From positions 79,571,754-79,635,753 of the forward strand of contig NC_044989.1 in the NCBI RefSeq assembly GCF_008728515.1: a stretch of DNA of 64,000 nucleotides, written 5' to 3'. The translations under genes and the position numbers were made by a program. This document shows, one piece after another, positions 19,540 to 32,369 of this stretch (position 1 is the first letter of the stretch; each line of letters starts with the position of its first letter). The notes under the pieces are model-generated. The model saw only the letters and a list, made by a program, of their open reading frames with translations. It did no database searches and was not told the DNA's origin. Origin of the DNA: Papio anubis. Taxonomy: Eukaryota > Chordata > Mammalia > Primates > Cercopithecidae.

Positions 19540-20860
19540 GTACATAGCTTTTTGAACTATAGGAATGTACTGTCTACTCAAAAGTTAAAATAATAGTCTT
19601 AAGGACCTGAGCCTCTATAAAGGCGATATTCCCTTTATAAACATGGTTACATTTGGCCATAGAAATTCACAGAAAATGTCCCAATTTCTAGATAATTTCC
19701 TAGACAGTAGTTACCAACCTTAAAAAAAAAACTTTAACCCAACCCTCTCATTTTAAAAAACATGACGAGAAATCTGAGACCCAGAAGAGTGAAGTATCCA
19801 CCAGTTCTTAGCAATGTAGCCCTTCCACAGCAACTGCTGCCATCCCTGGGGAATGCTCAAGTTCTCTTTCTAAAATAAAGGTGGCTAGAGGTATAACTCT
19901 GTTTCATAATGAAAACACACATACATGCACACAAGTGAGTGAAGCACTTTTTAAAACTATAATTTACTCAAAAATATCCTTATTTTATTTAAGATTCTGA
20001 AGGAAAAACATCCCGAATCCATTTTTTCCTGATTCAAAACCATAGCACCTGCACCCAAGCTGAAATTTCATGAAAGGAAATTTAGCAAGCTATCTGTAAG
20101 ACCTGGTGTATATTATTCAAATGGGAAACAATACAAATCTGAGAAATCGAGAGTTGTCTCTCCAGAGGCCAAAATAATGAACATTTTTATTTTCTCATAA
20201 TACAGCTCCTAAGGCAGCCTGGCCTCCTGAGAGGAGCAGCCTTGTGGCTATGCTCAGCTGGCTGATGCTGCTGGACTTCCCACAACACCACCTTTCCTCG
20301 TCTCTCTTGGCTCTGTCGAGCTGAAAAGCACAGAGATATAGAGCCACCTACTTTACTTACACATAAAGCCAAAAGACATTATGAGTGTGAAAGTGACTTA
20401 CCAATTTCTGGCCCCAAGTCAAAGCTCAGTAAAAGCTTGTACTCCCCCTTTCCAATCACAGTCATAAATCTGGCTTCTTCTGCACAAGGGGCCATCATAA
20501 TTGATGGTTACGTTTCAAAGACAAAATAGTCAATATACTGGGCAAACCTCCCCATCCATTTCTTGTAAGCCATGCATGTAATTTACGACCCTTCTAACTT
20601 ATCATCACCCTAGGAATGTATTGATTTTTTTAAGCACATAGTCGACATCTGTGATTGCTGGCTCCAAATGGGACTGATATTTAAACAGCAAAATCATTTC
20701 ACTCTTTACATTTCTAAGTGATCAGCAATTCCCATCATTTCACCCCACTTTCTGCAAGTTTCCATCTGTGAGAGATTCTGTGATTTACAGCCTTCGTATT
20801 GAAGGGAATAAATCAGCATTTCTTTAGTTCAGAAGTTCTGTTGAATGTCATAGTGAAAAA
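19540..20860. other. Unassigned sequence
   Basis: No supportable gene or clear repeat. 19740-19830 faintly resembles old mammalian SINE text (CTCATTTTAAAAAACATGAC). Confidence 0.5.
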
Positions 20861-20861
20861 A

Positions 20862-21755
20862 ATTCTAAAGATGTCCACCTCGAGACTCCTGCTCCTGATA
20901 TTAAATCAAACACAAATGTAGATACTACTATGAGAGAACTTTGTAGAAATAAGTAAGGTTTACTAATCAGCTGACCTCAAAATAGGGAGATTATCTGGGT
21001 AGGCCCAATGTAATCACAAAGAGCCTTTAAAAGCAGAAGACAAAGGCAGAAAAGTCATTCAGAGAGATGTGGCAGAAGAAAAAGGCAGGTGAGATGAAGC
21101 AGAACAGGAGAACAGAGAGATTTTAACTGTGAGAAGTACTTGACCCATTATTACTGTCTTTGAAACTGGAGGAAGAAGGGCATGCATTAAATAATGTGGT
21201 TATCCACTAGCAGCTGAGAACAATCCTAAACCGAAAGCCAACGAAGCAGCAGGAAACTTTGCCCCACTGCCACAAAGACCTAAATTAATTCTGCTGACAA
21301 CCTGAATTAGCTTGACAGCAGATTCATCCCCAGAGCCTACATAAAAGGATATAGCCCTACTATCATGCTAGTTTCAACTTTTTTTTTTTGAGACGGAGTC
21401 TTGCTCTGTCACCAGGCCAGACTACAGTGGCACAATCTCCACTCACCTCAACCTCTGCCTCCTGGATTCAAGCAATTTTCTTGCCTCAGCCTCCCGAGTA
21501 GCTGGGACTACAGGTGCCTGCCACCACGCCCAGCTAATTTTTGTATTTTTAATAGAGATGGGTTTTCACCATGTTGGCCAGGATGGTCTTGATCTCTTGA
21601 CTTAATGATACACCCGCCTTGGCTCAGTACTGAGATTACAGGCATGAGCCACTGCCCCCGGCCAGTTTCAGCTTTTTCACATGTAGAGTAGAGAAACCGC
21701 TAATTCAGAATAAGCCTGAACTTCTCACCTACACAACTGTGAGGTAATAAAAAGA
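20862..21755 (+). mobile_element. MLT1-like MaLR LTR split by an Alu
   Basis: AAGATGTCCACCTCGAGACT, then ATAGGGAGATTATCTGGGTA, GGCCCAATGTAATCACAAAG, and after the Alu ACTGTGAGGTAATAAAAAG: the MLT1 order on the plus strand. The Alu at 21379-21663 interrupts its 3' part. Confidence 0.75.
21379..21663 (-). mobile_element. Alu inserted in MLT1-like LTR
   Basis: Antisense Alu from GAGACGGAGTCTTGCTCTGT to GCCCCCGGCC. Flanks AGTTTCAAC and AGTTTCAGC are the likely duplication. Confidence 0.95.
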
Positions 21756-21999
21756 TATTGCTAAATGTATGCTTATTTGTTATGGGAATTATAGAAAAGT
21801 AATACCAACACTTAATAGTTTTTATGTGAGAAGGAAGTATTTCTACATAACATATGTCATAAGCCTCATACAAACCTTTGTGTCTGTCCCACCAGCTTAA
21901 TTATCAACATCCTTACCTTCATCAGGCTCATTCCATTATCTACACAACCATGTTCTCTCCATGATGAACTATGGTGATTCTATCATTCATGAATAAATG

Positions 22000-22419
22000 T
22001 GTGCCTTAGTCCATTTTGTGTTGCTATAAAATAATACACAAGGTTGGGTAATTTATTTTTTAAAAGTTTGTTTGGCTCATGATTCTGATGCCTGGAAAGT
22101 TCAAGACTGAGCAGTTGCATCTGGTGAGGGCCTCAGGCTCTTCCACTCATGGCAGTAGGTGAAGGAGAGCCAGCATGTGCAGAGATTACATGGCAACAAA
22201 GGAAGCAAGAGAGAGGGGGAGATGCCAGGCTCTTTTTAACAACTGGCTGTCATAGGATCTAAGAGAGTAAGAGCTCATTCACCACAAAGTAGGGCTTTAA
22301 TCAGTTCACAAAGGATCCACACCTAGTTACCTGGTCACCTCCTATTAGACCACACCTCCAACATTAGGAATCAAATTTCAACATGAGGTTTGGAGGAGAC
22401 AAACCTCCAGACCTTAGCA
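22000..22419 (+). mobile_element. MST-type MaLR LTR
   Basis: Begins TGTGCCTTAGTCCATTTTGT and ends in the ATCAAATTTCAACATGAGGT region, typical of MSTA/MSTB LTRs. 420 bp, near full length. Confidence 0.88.
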
Positions 22420-22547
22420 ATGCGTTTCAAAGGTGTTTGGCAAGAACCGCATCTTTTGAAATTTTACAGTAGCTCATGCAGAGCCTGGCACATAGAAGGT
22501 TTTCAAAAATTACTTGCTGATTGAGTCAATAATTTACTTTTTACTAT

Positions 22548-22576
22548 GAATACCATCTGAACTCCAGATGGTATTC
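22548..22576. other. Perfect 12-bp hairpin
   Basis: Arms GAATACCATCTG (22548-22559) and CAGATGGTATTC (22565-22576) are perfect inverted repeats around a 5-base loop AACTC. Confidence 0.85.
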
Positions 22577-22754
22577 TAGAAAATACCTCCTCTCTTTGTT
22601 TTCTTGGATGTTTTCTGAGATGTTTTCTCCACCTTTATACCAATTGATGACAAAGAGTTAGATGTGGCCGTTGAGTTGTATCACCCTAATTATGGGACTA
22701 GGTGACACTGATGCAACCAAGCGCTTACCTGCCCCCCTGATTCCACTGACATGT

Positions 22755-23411
22755 ACAGTTAACCCTCCATTCATGGGTTCCACATCTGTGGATTCAATCA
22801 ACTGCAGATAGAAAATATTCAGAAAAAGACTGGGCATGATGGCTCACTCCTGTAATCCCACTACTTTGGGTGGCTGAGGTGGGCGGATAATGAGGTAAAG
22901 AGATCGAGACCATCCTGGCTAACATGGTGAAACCCCATTTCTACTAAAAATAAAAATAAAAAAAATTAGCTGGGCATGGTGGCGGGCGCCTGTAGTCCCA
23001 GCTACTCAGGAGGCTGAGGCAGGAGAATGACGTGAACCCAGGAGGCCGAGCTTTCAGTGAGGTGAGATAGTACCACTGCACTCCAGCCTGGGTGACAGAG
23101 CGAGACTCCATCTCAAAAAAAAAAAAAAAAAAGAAAAAGAAAAAGAAAAAAGAAAAGAAAATTTTCAGAAAAAAAAATTATACAAAGTTCCAAAAAGCAA
23201 ACTTGAAGTTGTCATGTGCTAGGTACTACATAATTCAGACAAATGAGGTGATATGTAAGCATTGTATTAAGTCTTATAAAAAATCCAGAAATAACTGTAG
23301 GATATATGCAAACACTATACTATTTTATATAAGAGACTTGAGCATCTATGGATTTTCATATTTTGGGGGTTTCCTAGAACTAATCCCCCAAGGATACTGA
23401 GGAATAACTAT
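22755..23411. mobile_element. MER2 (Tigger-type MITE) split by an Alu
   Basis: ACAGTTAACCCTCCATTCAT, TGGATTCAATCAACTGCAGA on the left and GACTTGAGCATCTATGGATT, CTAATCCCCCAAGGATACTG on the right are the two halves of MER2. The Alu lies in the middle. Confidence 0.85.
22828..23155 (+). mobile_element. Alu (Y-like) inserted in MER2
   Basis: Full-length plus-strand Alu with an A-rich tail of AAAAAG repeats. An 18-bp duplication flanks it (22810-22827 and 23156-23173) with one mismatch. Confidence 0.95.
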
Positions 23412-25384
23412 ATCTATAATAAAAACTATTATGTTAAACTTCAGTCTCTGACTGTAGCTATGGTCAGAAGGAATAAAAAATTAGAAGTTAGTCTTAACAG
23501 AGGGACTACTGGTTGATCTGTGGGTCTAGAAATGTACTATGGATAAATTCATAACTAGTACTGATATCAATTTCTGCTTATGTTTAGGGCAGAGTTTTAA
23601 ATTGGCTTTGGAAATTCATCAAAATCTTCAGATGATTTCCAAGACTTCTCCAGTATTTACTCTATGTAGAAATAACAAATTCCTCCTAACTTACCGGAAT
23701 TACAATTTCAGTAAAACCATTTATATGTTCTTGCCTCTCAGAATATGGAGAAAAACTGTATGATTCCTGTGGCAGTGTTTATGAGTGCTACAAATATTAC
23801 ATCTTTACTTTCCATTATTTTAATACAAAAATGATATCTTAGCTGGTTATAAAAGTCTGTGAGAATAGACTTTCTTCTTCAGCTTTGTACGTAAATGGGT
23901 CTATTACTTTCTTTAATCTAATATTTTATGAAAAAGAGTGAGGACAACTTATTTTTTTCCTTCTTTTATAGAACATCTGATCTTTTTACCTGGGTTGAGG
24001 TATTCCTTTATGTTTTTTACTAAATTATTTACTTTTTAAATTATTCTTCATAGAATTTTAAAAACTTTCCAAACCTGTCCTCAAAGTCACTGATTTTGTT
24101 TTTTCTTTTTTTTTCCATTTCAGGTGTATTCCTTAGTGCTTCCTTAGTTTCAAATCTATGATAATTTTTGTCTCTTGTCTTTCTTTTATTTCTTAGTAAA
24201 AAAATGATACATATGTAATACAGACTACAGAGACAAAAAGAATATTAAAAATAGTCATGGAATAATAAAATAAAACTAAAATAAAAATCTAACTGAATAC
24301 CGAGACTTCTGGGTTCACTATGTTCTGGGGAGGGGATAGACACACAAAGAGAGGGAGAGAAAGGGAGAGGAGAAGAGAGAGAGAAAGAGACAGAAAGAGA
24401 AGCTAGATGAAAAACTTCAAGAATAAGAAATGGATATCACTATCATAACTTTTTTCCCATTTTAGTCTGTCATCTTCTACCTTCAATACTGCCTTTCGTT
24501 GGTAGCTTCTTGTTTTTTGATAATACCCCAAAAAAAGGTTTTTACAAAGTCTTTCTTCTATCTCTTGAATTACAACATGTACTCTCCATTTAATTTTCAC
24601 TTACAATATTTAAGTCTTTTTTTTTGTTTGACACATCTTAACAGAGACACGAGGCTAAATTGTTTGTGCTTTTTATTCACCTTTGACTAGAAGAAGCTGT
24701 ATCTGTACATTATTTTTGCCCTAGAAAAACAGTAGAAGATTCTACTCAACTCCTCTCTTTGTTTCTTTGGATACTTTCCATTTTCTATTTAGTGCCTGTG
24801 TTGGCAGGTTATGTATTGGTGGTTTGTAATATCTGATAGATTTTGTATTGCTTGGGCGTGGGAGGTGGCAGCGGAATCTAGAACTGGCAAAACGAGCAGC
24901 CGTCAGCTGGTAACTCTAATTTGGGTAAGTTCTTTCTTAGCACTTGCCAAATTTGAAATACCATCTGCCTCAGGGCTATGTGTGCTCCCATGATTAGAAG
25001 TGTGCAACTACTTTAGAGCTCATCCTTTCCCTTGCTTGAGGACAGCAAGTTGCTTTGTTGGAAAACCAGTGACCATACAATGCCCTCATCTCCCAAAAGT
25101 TTTGTTGTATGCTTATGGACTTATCTCTATTGACCTTCATCTAAAATTGCAAACTTAGATCTCTGCTCCTTGTTATCCAATATTCTCCACCCTGCTTATC
25201 TTATATCATTTGGGATTCTTTGTGAGTTAAGAAACCCAATGACTTTAGCCAAAGAATTTTTGTTTTGTTTGGGGTATTGTTTATATAAATAAAAATACAG
25301 ATGCTAGGCTAATTTTATGTAATGACTGATCCATTACCAAGAATCTAGTATATCTCTATATCTGCTCTGCCTGCTTCATTTATA
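23412..25384. other. Unassigned sequence with one (GA)n tract
   Basis: No supportable gene. A GAGA-rich tract lies at 24345-24405. Short frames here are not accompanied by any recognised domain. Confidence 0.5.
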
Positions 25385-25490
25385 GTTGAATATTGTTAAA
25401 GCTGAGTGATGGACACACGGTTTATTGCAAGATTTTATCTGCTTTTGTATATTCTTGAAATTTTCAATGTAAAAAGTAAAATAAAATTAC
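25385..25490 (+). mobile_element. L1M 3' end fragment
   Basis: TGAGTGATGGACACACGGTT, then TTTTGTATATTCTTGAAATT and AAAAAGTAAAATAAAA match the tail of old L1M elements. Confidence 0.6.
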
Positions 25491-26671
25491 TCCAGTGGGG
25501 GAAACTTCTGTATTTCTCCCTATCCTTGTTGTTTAAAAAAAGGGCTGTTTTCAGGGCATTATTCTAACTTTTGTCTTATATTCAGACCTCTGCACTGGAC
25601 TTGCCATGTGAAGTCCTTTATGCTTGCCTTTGATTTGACCCAAATGTCATGTATCTGACAAAGTTTGTCATATGGACCTGTGGCAGGTTAATTAAAGATG
25701 AATTTTACTACATTCTTTTAGGGTTTTGTTCCTTCAGCTGGATTGCTTTGGGAGAGGGGAGTTGAAGAAATGTATTTTTTTTTCTTGTCAAGAGAGTCTG
25801 TTGGAAAGGGCATTTAATTTATTTGAACAGAGGTGTCAGTATTGCTCTAAAAACCATAAAGCATGGAAGACAAAAACATACTGATATAAATAATTCACCT
25901 CCTTCTCCCCCCAATCACTGCTAATTTATTTTGTTGCCAAGAAAAAAAGGTCAAAGAAATATTACAAACTTTTCAAATTTGCATAGGCCTAACTCCTCTA
26001 TTGTAGTTATTGCAATTCTTTATTGAGGCTACAGTAGCACTTAGTCTTGAAAACAATAAAATCTGAAGTCCAAAGAACCATTAGAACATTGTTCCAAATT
26101 ATAAATGAAGTTTTGAGATATTATTCCCTCAATCCCATGGTGCCATCATTATAAAAACAATTAATATGATGTACCCGTGAATTAATGATATTTCCATAAA
26201 AGGGTACATAGTGATTAAAAGATTCTTTTTGATTTTAGAAATGTGAGAGTATGACAAAAATGCATCTGCTAGAATGGCAGAAATCTGCAAGTCTTCTGTT
26301 TTCATAGGCCCAAGCAACATTAAATGTCTTAGAATGACAAGTGCCAGCAGCTATAACAGGTTGCAACTTATACAAGTTTAGTTTCTGTAGCCCTTCTCAA
26401 GGTGGGAGTAGGGGAGCAGGTTTTCTGAATCTTATCCCTTTCTTTCCTTGTAGGGGTTACTCGTCATCCTTCATCTCTATTTTACCAGGATACCAAGCTT
26501 TCTAAAGAAGTTGTCTGTTTCTGGCTACTTCTATCACTGCTTTCCTGTCAACTTGGTTTTTCAGCAAGGTATTGAGTTTTGAATCTTCTTCATCTTATCT
26601 TGGAGTACATTTAGCATCTCCAACTCACTTCTACATATTTCACCATGATTTTCTCTGCTCCGCACTTAGAA
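25491..26671. other. Unassigned sequence
   Basis: AT-rich, no recognised gene or repeat. Confidence 0.5.
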
Positions 26672-26683
26672 AAGTGTTCACTC

Positions 26684-26916
26684 CCATGAGAACACTTGGA
26701 CACAGGAAGGGGAACATCACACACTGGGGCCTGTCTTGGGGTGGGGGAAAGGGGAGGGATAGCATTAGGAGGTGTACCTAATGTAAATGATGAGTTAATG
26801 GGTGCGGCACACCAACATGGCACATGTATACATATGTAACAAACCTGCACATTGTGCACATGTACCCTAGAACTTAAAGTATAATAAAATAATAATAATT
26901 AAAAAGAAAAAAAGAG
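26684..26916 (+). mobile_element. Short L1PA-type 3' end insertion
   Basis: ACACTTGGACACAGGAAGGG, ACACTGGGGCCTGTCTTGGG, CACATGTACCCTAGAACTTA, AATAAAATAATAATAATT: the L1PA 3'UTR and tail. Flanked by the perfect duplication AAGTGTTCACTC (26672-26683 and 26917-26928). Strongly 5'-truncated, about 230 bp. Confidence 0.93.
26738..26758 (+). other. G-quadruplex motif in L1 3'UTR
   Basis: Four runs of three or more G with loops of one to three bases, in the known polypurine tract of L1PA 3'UTRs. Confidence 0.75.
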
Positions 26917-26929
26917 AAGTGTTCACTCA

Positions 26930-29485
26930 TCCTGCTCAGATTCAAAGACAGTCACTCCTGGCTAGTGAGTAATCACATTTAGACATGTTTTGTGTTGTCT
27001 CTCAGACCCTTGTTTGGCTACACGAGCAGCTCCACAGAGAAATAGTTGATACTATTGTAGATATTATCATATCCCACTACTCCCTTCTCCTTTGTTTAGC
27101 ATGGTAACACTACTATGGTTTATATCAACTCTTGGCTTGCTGTCAGTGATTCCAGTTGTGCTAAAACCAAGAATTGCCAACCTAAAACACAGTGGTCGAT
27201 GGGATAGCATTGAATTCAATGGCTGCCTTAGGGTTAACACAATGGGATCTGTTTTCAATGGAAGAGAGGGAAACCTGGTACAAGAAAACTTGTGAGAGAA
27301 CCCCCGGGGAACGTCATATGCATCTGTTATGTCTGAAACATTTGGAGTCTCCTCCTCTGCAAGTGAATACACATAGCTTGTAAGTGTCACTGCTACTTCT
27401 TCATTATGGGAAAATTTTTTTCAGGGTAAGAAAAATTGAGCCTAATAGCTATCATATCATGTCTTTTAACACTCCACCCTCTTATGCTGAAGGAAGCTAC
27501 AATCATCCAAGTGGGAAGGAATGTCTACGGATGTTCTGATTTAAGTGAATGAAGGTCTTCTTTCCACCTCAGGAAATCTTGAGGGTTATGTAACAGCAGC
27601 TTTGAAATGCTTGTACGATGTACTTTGTGCTAGTCCATCTCAAATCTTCACCGGCTGTACCAAGAACAGAAAAAAAAAGGCATTTGGTGAGTACTTTATA
27701 CAGCTAAATTTACTCAATTAACTTCACCTGTGATTATGTTTATGTTTTTCATATATTTTGGGACATTAGAATGTCCTGTATTTATAAATGATCATGAGGA
27801 TAGACAGCAAGTATTTTGTTTTGCTTTGTCTTGTTTTTAATAAAATACGGAATTAGCAAACCTATTACAGCCTACCATATCTAGTCCATGCAATTGAATA
27901 CCTAGGTAAGTACTTCTATAATTCATGGGTGCTCCAAATACTAGAGAATGCTTATAATGACACAATGTCTGACACAGAAGAGTATTTAATAAATGTTAGT
28001 TATGTCACTGTTGCTCCCACCAAGAAAACTAGTCATTTGGGGATGTTAGATTGTGTTCTTTAGAGTTTCTTTTTTCTGATTTGGGAACAGGGGAATGACG
28101 GGTGAAATTGTCAATGACTGTTAGTGAAGGAATAGGGAAGATGTGTGGTGTTTACACAAGTATGTGTATAAATCAACAGGCTGTTGTCAGATGTATATTT
28201 TTTAAGACAGCACACAAGCAGCTGCATGTGTTTGCTAAGTTAGGAAACTTAAAAGTGCCTACCAGTTATGCAGCCACCTTCTGAGCAAAGCTGCTACCGG
28301 AGGATTATTGTTTAAGATTACCATACTTTATACCACAATATTTTACTACTCTGGCAACAGCTGTTTAGACTAGGGTTAGGTGCCTGGGGTTTTCTTGGTG
28401 ATGAGGTGACCCGGATTGAGGTATCTGCTTAAAACCCACACTCTACACTTGATAGTGTCTAAACATGGCAAAGATATTTTCATGTTTGAAAATCTGAATA
28501 CCAACATTTGGAGAAGTGGTAAAAGGAAGTAAAAAGTATAGACATGAATGTATCCATCTACTCATTTATTCTATAAACAATCATTACTGGAGCCATGTCA
28601 AAGGATAGAGGAGGTGACAAGGATAAGAAATAAGAGTGTCTGCTTCATAAGAGATGAGCACTTTACTTTTCATGGAGATACCAGAAGGTCTGCTGTGTCC
28701 TGAACTAAAACACTTTCACTTTTATGTGATAGTTTCTGAGTTCTTTTTTATTATAAGCAATCAATGCAGCTCAACTAGCTTAAGCAATAAATACATTATT
28801 TTACCATAAAGATAAGAGCTTGTCTCACATAATTAATATCAGGAAAATTGTTGGGTACAGTGAAGAACTGGTATCCACGGCCACAGCCATGAGACTGATT
28901 CCTTTCTCCTATCTCAGCAACTCTCCCTGCTTCAATCCCTTTTCAGGGAGTTTCTTTTTAACAGGAAATAGTATGCCAGTTTCTTCTACTTCTCCCGTTA
29001 TCATAGCCTAAAATACAGTGGCTCTCAGTCTTCACATTACAATCTGACCATCAGAGAGACAAAACTTCACCACTGTGTGTTGCAGATTCCCAGGGAAGGC
29101 TTTTCATTGCGCATGAAAGCAACCATTCTCACTTTGTGGCTAGAAAAGGAAGCTACTTTATGGGAACAAAGTTCTAGGTTGAAAATTCAGTAAGTGTCCA
29201 CCACAGTTTTCCTGCATTTCTACCTATTTTATACAATGTAACCTTCTTTTTTTTGAAACCTGAAAGACCTTGGAAGAATAAAACATCCCTACATGTAAGG
29301 TCATTTCTCTGAAATAATTCATAGCTGGGTATTGAAAATAATGGTGGAATGGGGGTGTTTATGAATGCTACTATATTGAGAGGACCCAGAAATGTCCGAA
29401 TTTATGTCTGATGTATCCATAAATTCCCTAGTAGAAGGATCAAAGAAAAAATCTTAACAATGTATTTTCACATGCTTTTTATTCT
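26930..29485. other. Unassigned sequence
   Basis: No supportable gene or named repeat. Short text near 27965-28000 resembles an old interspersed repeat end but is too weak to assign. Confidence 0.5.
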
Positions 29486-29500
29486 AAGACACTTATTTTT

Positions 29501-29639
29501 CTTTTTTTTTTCTTTTTTTTTGGGGGGGGGGGACAGTGTCTCACTGTGAGTGCAGTGGTGCAATGTTGGCTCACTGCAACTTCCGCCTCCTGGGTTCAAG
29601 CCATTCTTCTGCCTCAGTCTCCCGAGTAGCTGGGACCAC
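29501..29639 (-). mobile_element. 5'-truncated Alu with G-run in tail
   Basis: Antisense Alu 3' part (GTGTCTCACTGT ... GAGTAGCTGGGACCACA). The duplication AAGACACTTATTTTT / AAGGACACTTATTTTT flanks it (29486-29500, 29640-29655). A run of G (29522-29532) interrupts the tail. Confidence 0.92.
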
Positions 29640-29655
29640 AAGGACACTTATTTTT

Positions 29656-31394
29656 AAGTTTCTTATTTTTAAATGTGTAACTAATGATAAAGGAAATTTG
29701 ACAGAAGAGCTGTGACCCAATAATCATTGTCACACATGTATAAACTTTAGCATATGAGAAGTTTTCTATTCAATCCTATTAAGTCATATGCATTGGTAGC
29801 ACATTTTAACTTGTTATGCATCTTTAATTGTTGCTTAAAATGTGTTCAAAGATTTACACCAGAATCATTGTAGCAAAAAATTCATGATTTCACAGAAGGC
29901 TGCCTGTTAATAATCAAAGGCAATTTGAACTGCTAAATATCTTGGATTAAAATAGTGTTCAAGAGTTTCAAGTAGAAAAGGTTTTTGTGACCGGTTGGTG
30001 GTTCATAAAATTCTATCATTCAAACCTAGGCCCATTTTCTGTCAAAACCATTGTTTAAATATCAGGATATACATGAGTTATTAGGAAGAAACATACAAAA
30101 TAAGCTTAACCAAATAATAAACACATATGAAAACTTAGTGTTCTTCAACAAGCCTCAGACTTAAAAAGACTTAGTTAATAAACAAAAAGCAGCATGAGAA
30201 TATCATAATTTCTGAGTCCAAAAGAGATTTTAAAGATGCTTAAATAAAAAACTGATTACTGAAGAGAAAAATGTTATGTAATTTTATGGATATATGTGTA
30301 TTATTTTCCATTAAGATTTTTAATATGTTTATTAAAAGTGTTTATTTTTTTCCCAAAGTACAGTAGTCATATATCTTATGTTGCATGACATTCTAGACTA
30401 GATAAAATAGAGTACAAAAGCAAATTTTGTCCCTCACCCCAGTGATGAAGTTTTAGTTGCTGGGCTGGACCATATAGAAAAATCTTTCTCTTAAACTGGT
30501 CGTGCTGAGATTCTTGCTCTGCTTCAACCTCCAATCATTAAAACTTGCTTCGATTCTCACCATCTTCTGGCTTCATGGTAGGAAGAGGCAGAAGTGTCAC
30601 CTGGGGCACTTCATTTTTACAGGTACTGCCCCACTAGCATGGTTAGCACAGTAACCCCACCTATTGCTGGAACCTAATCAGTTAGAAAAATAGCATCCCC
30701 TTGGGGATTGCATGGGGGAGGCAACAAAGGTTGTGAGGGAAATGTGAGGTACAGACAAGAGACAACAGAGAATACCATATTCTCAGAGAGAAGAGAATTC
30801 ACCGAAGTGAGGGCGATAGAACTTGAGTTAGATCTTAGAAGACAGGTTGAATTCACATAGGTGGAAAGGAAGATGGAGGATATTTTAAAGTCAGAGAGTA
30901 AGTAGTGGAGGAAAAAGCACAAATATGAGGATGGAGGAAGCTCCTTTGAAGGAGTTAAACTGGATAGTTAGTGTTGTGAAAGATGTTTATGCTTGGTCAA
31001 AGAGAGAACTTTATTAATTTAAGCTCTGTCAGTCAAAATTACACTCCACTCCATTGAGAGCAATACACAATGTAATTTATTTGATAAAAGTAGTTTAAAA
31101 ATCACTAGTGCAGAGATGAACTGTAAGCTCTATGTGAACAGGCACTATCTGTATTATTAAATGTGGTCAAACCATGCCTAGTCAAGACAGTGTCTGACAC
31201 ATTGCAAATGTTTAACAAATATTTGTTGAATCAATTTCTGTGAGGATCTAGGTGTTCTGAGAAACTCAGGCATCAAGATGCTGGTTAGACCCACATTAGG
31301 CACACAGGACTCTATTCAATAAAGGAGTAAAGTTAAAAATGAATTCATTTCCATTTATGACACTGCACACACAAAAAGAATAACTCAGTATTTA
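29656..31394. other. Unassigned sequence
   Basis: No gene or firm repeat. 31130-31240 resembles the end of an old mammalian interspersed repeat (AACAAATATTTGTTGAATCA). Confidence 0.5.
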
Positions 31395-31655
31395 ATAACA
31401 AATATAGAAAATAAAATTCTCCTCTTTCATTTCTGATGTTGATAATTTGTCCTTTCTTTTTATTCTGAATCGTTCTTTCTAGATGTGTATCTATTTTACT
31501 GATTTTTTTCAAAGTGCCAATTTTTGGTTTTATTATTTTCTTGAATATGCTTTTATTTTCTACTTTACTGATGTCTGATCTTACTATATTTTTCCATCCT
31601 TCTACTCTCTTAAGAGTTGCTATGTTTTTCTCTGTTCTTTTAAAATGGAAACAAA
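31395..31655 (-). mobile_element. L1M ORF2 fragment
   Basis: Plus-strand wording such as TCTATTTTACTGATTTTTTT and TTTGGTTTTATTATTTTCTT is the complement of old L1 ORF2. Continued at 32370-32640. Confidence 0.7.
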
Positions 31656-31960
31656 GAAAAGATTGTACTTGACAAGATAAGGAAACAGAAGTTGATTCTG
31701 ATCATCTCACCATGGTATAATTCCGATAATATTGCTGCAAGAGGGGAGAGAGCACAGTTGAAACAAAAGGCAGGAGAGTTTTCCGGAGCTGGGCAAGTGA
31801 AACCACAGACCATCTGTGTTTGCTAATTGGCTTTACACAAAGGAAAAGTAAACTTTCTCTTATCTTCCTGACAGTAGGAAAGGCACCCCTTGGAGTTAAG
31901 CTCCTATTCTCCCACAGATACTGGGATATAGGGGCCATTTCTTCTTGATGATTACTTTCA

Positions 31961-32197
31961 GGAGGATCGAGACCATCCTGGCTAACACGAGTGAAACCTC
32001 GTCTGCTACTAAAAATGACAAAAGACTTTTTAGGCCGGGCGAGGTCGCAGGCGCCTGTAGTCCCAGCTACTCTGGGAGGCTGAGGCAGGAGAATGGCGTG
32101 AACCCGGGAGGCGGAGCTTGCAGTGAGCTGAGATCCGGCCACTGCACTCCAGCCTGGGTGACAGAGCGAGACTCCGTCTAAAAAAAAAAAAAAAAAA
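31961..32197 (+). mobile_element. AluY of Old World monkey type, rearranged 5' part
   Basis: The right arm is clean and contains GAGATCCGGCCACTGCACTC, which I associate with cercopithecoid AluY subfamilies. The left portion starts mid-arm (GATCGAGACCATCCTGGCTA), then reads AAAGACTTTTTA before GGCCGGGCGAGG; the same AAAGA(GA)CTTTTTA follows the tail at 32196-32208. So either a deletion or scrambling joined two Alu parts. Confidence 0.9.
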
Positions 32198-32369
32198 GAG
32201 ACTTTTTAACAGATTTACATCTCAAAGGTGCAAAGAAATACTTTACAATACAGAGTTTTCTGAAGCAATTATTCTAAGAGGATGGAGGACAGGACTTAGA
32301 GTCAAGAAGAAGCCTGTGTAAAGTTGAGTCAAGCTGAGGAGAAAATTAAGGCACAATTTATTTTCTTCT

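Noticed and set aside
31702..32142. 146-codon minus-strand frame
   Set aside because: Its N-terminal part is antisense Alu and the rest has no domain.
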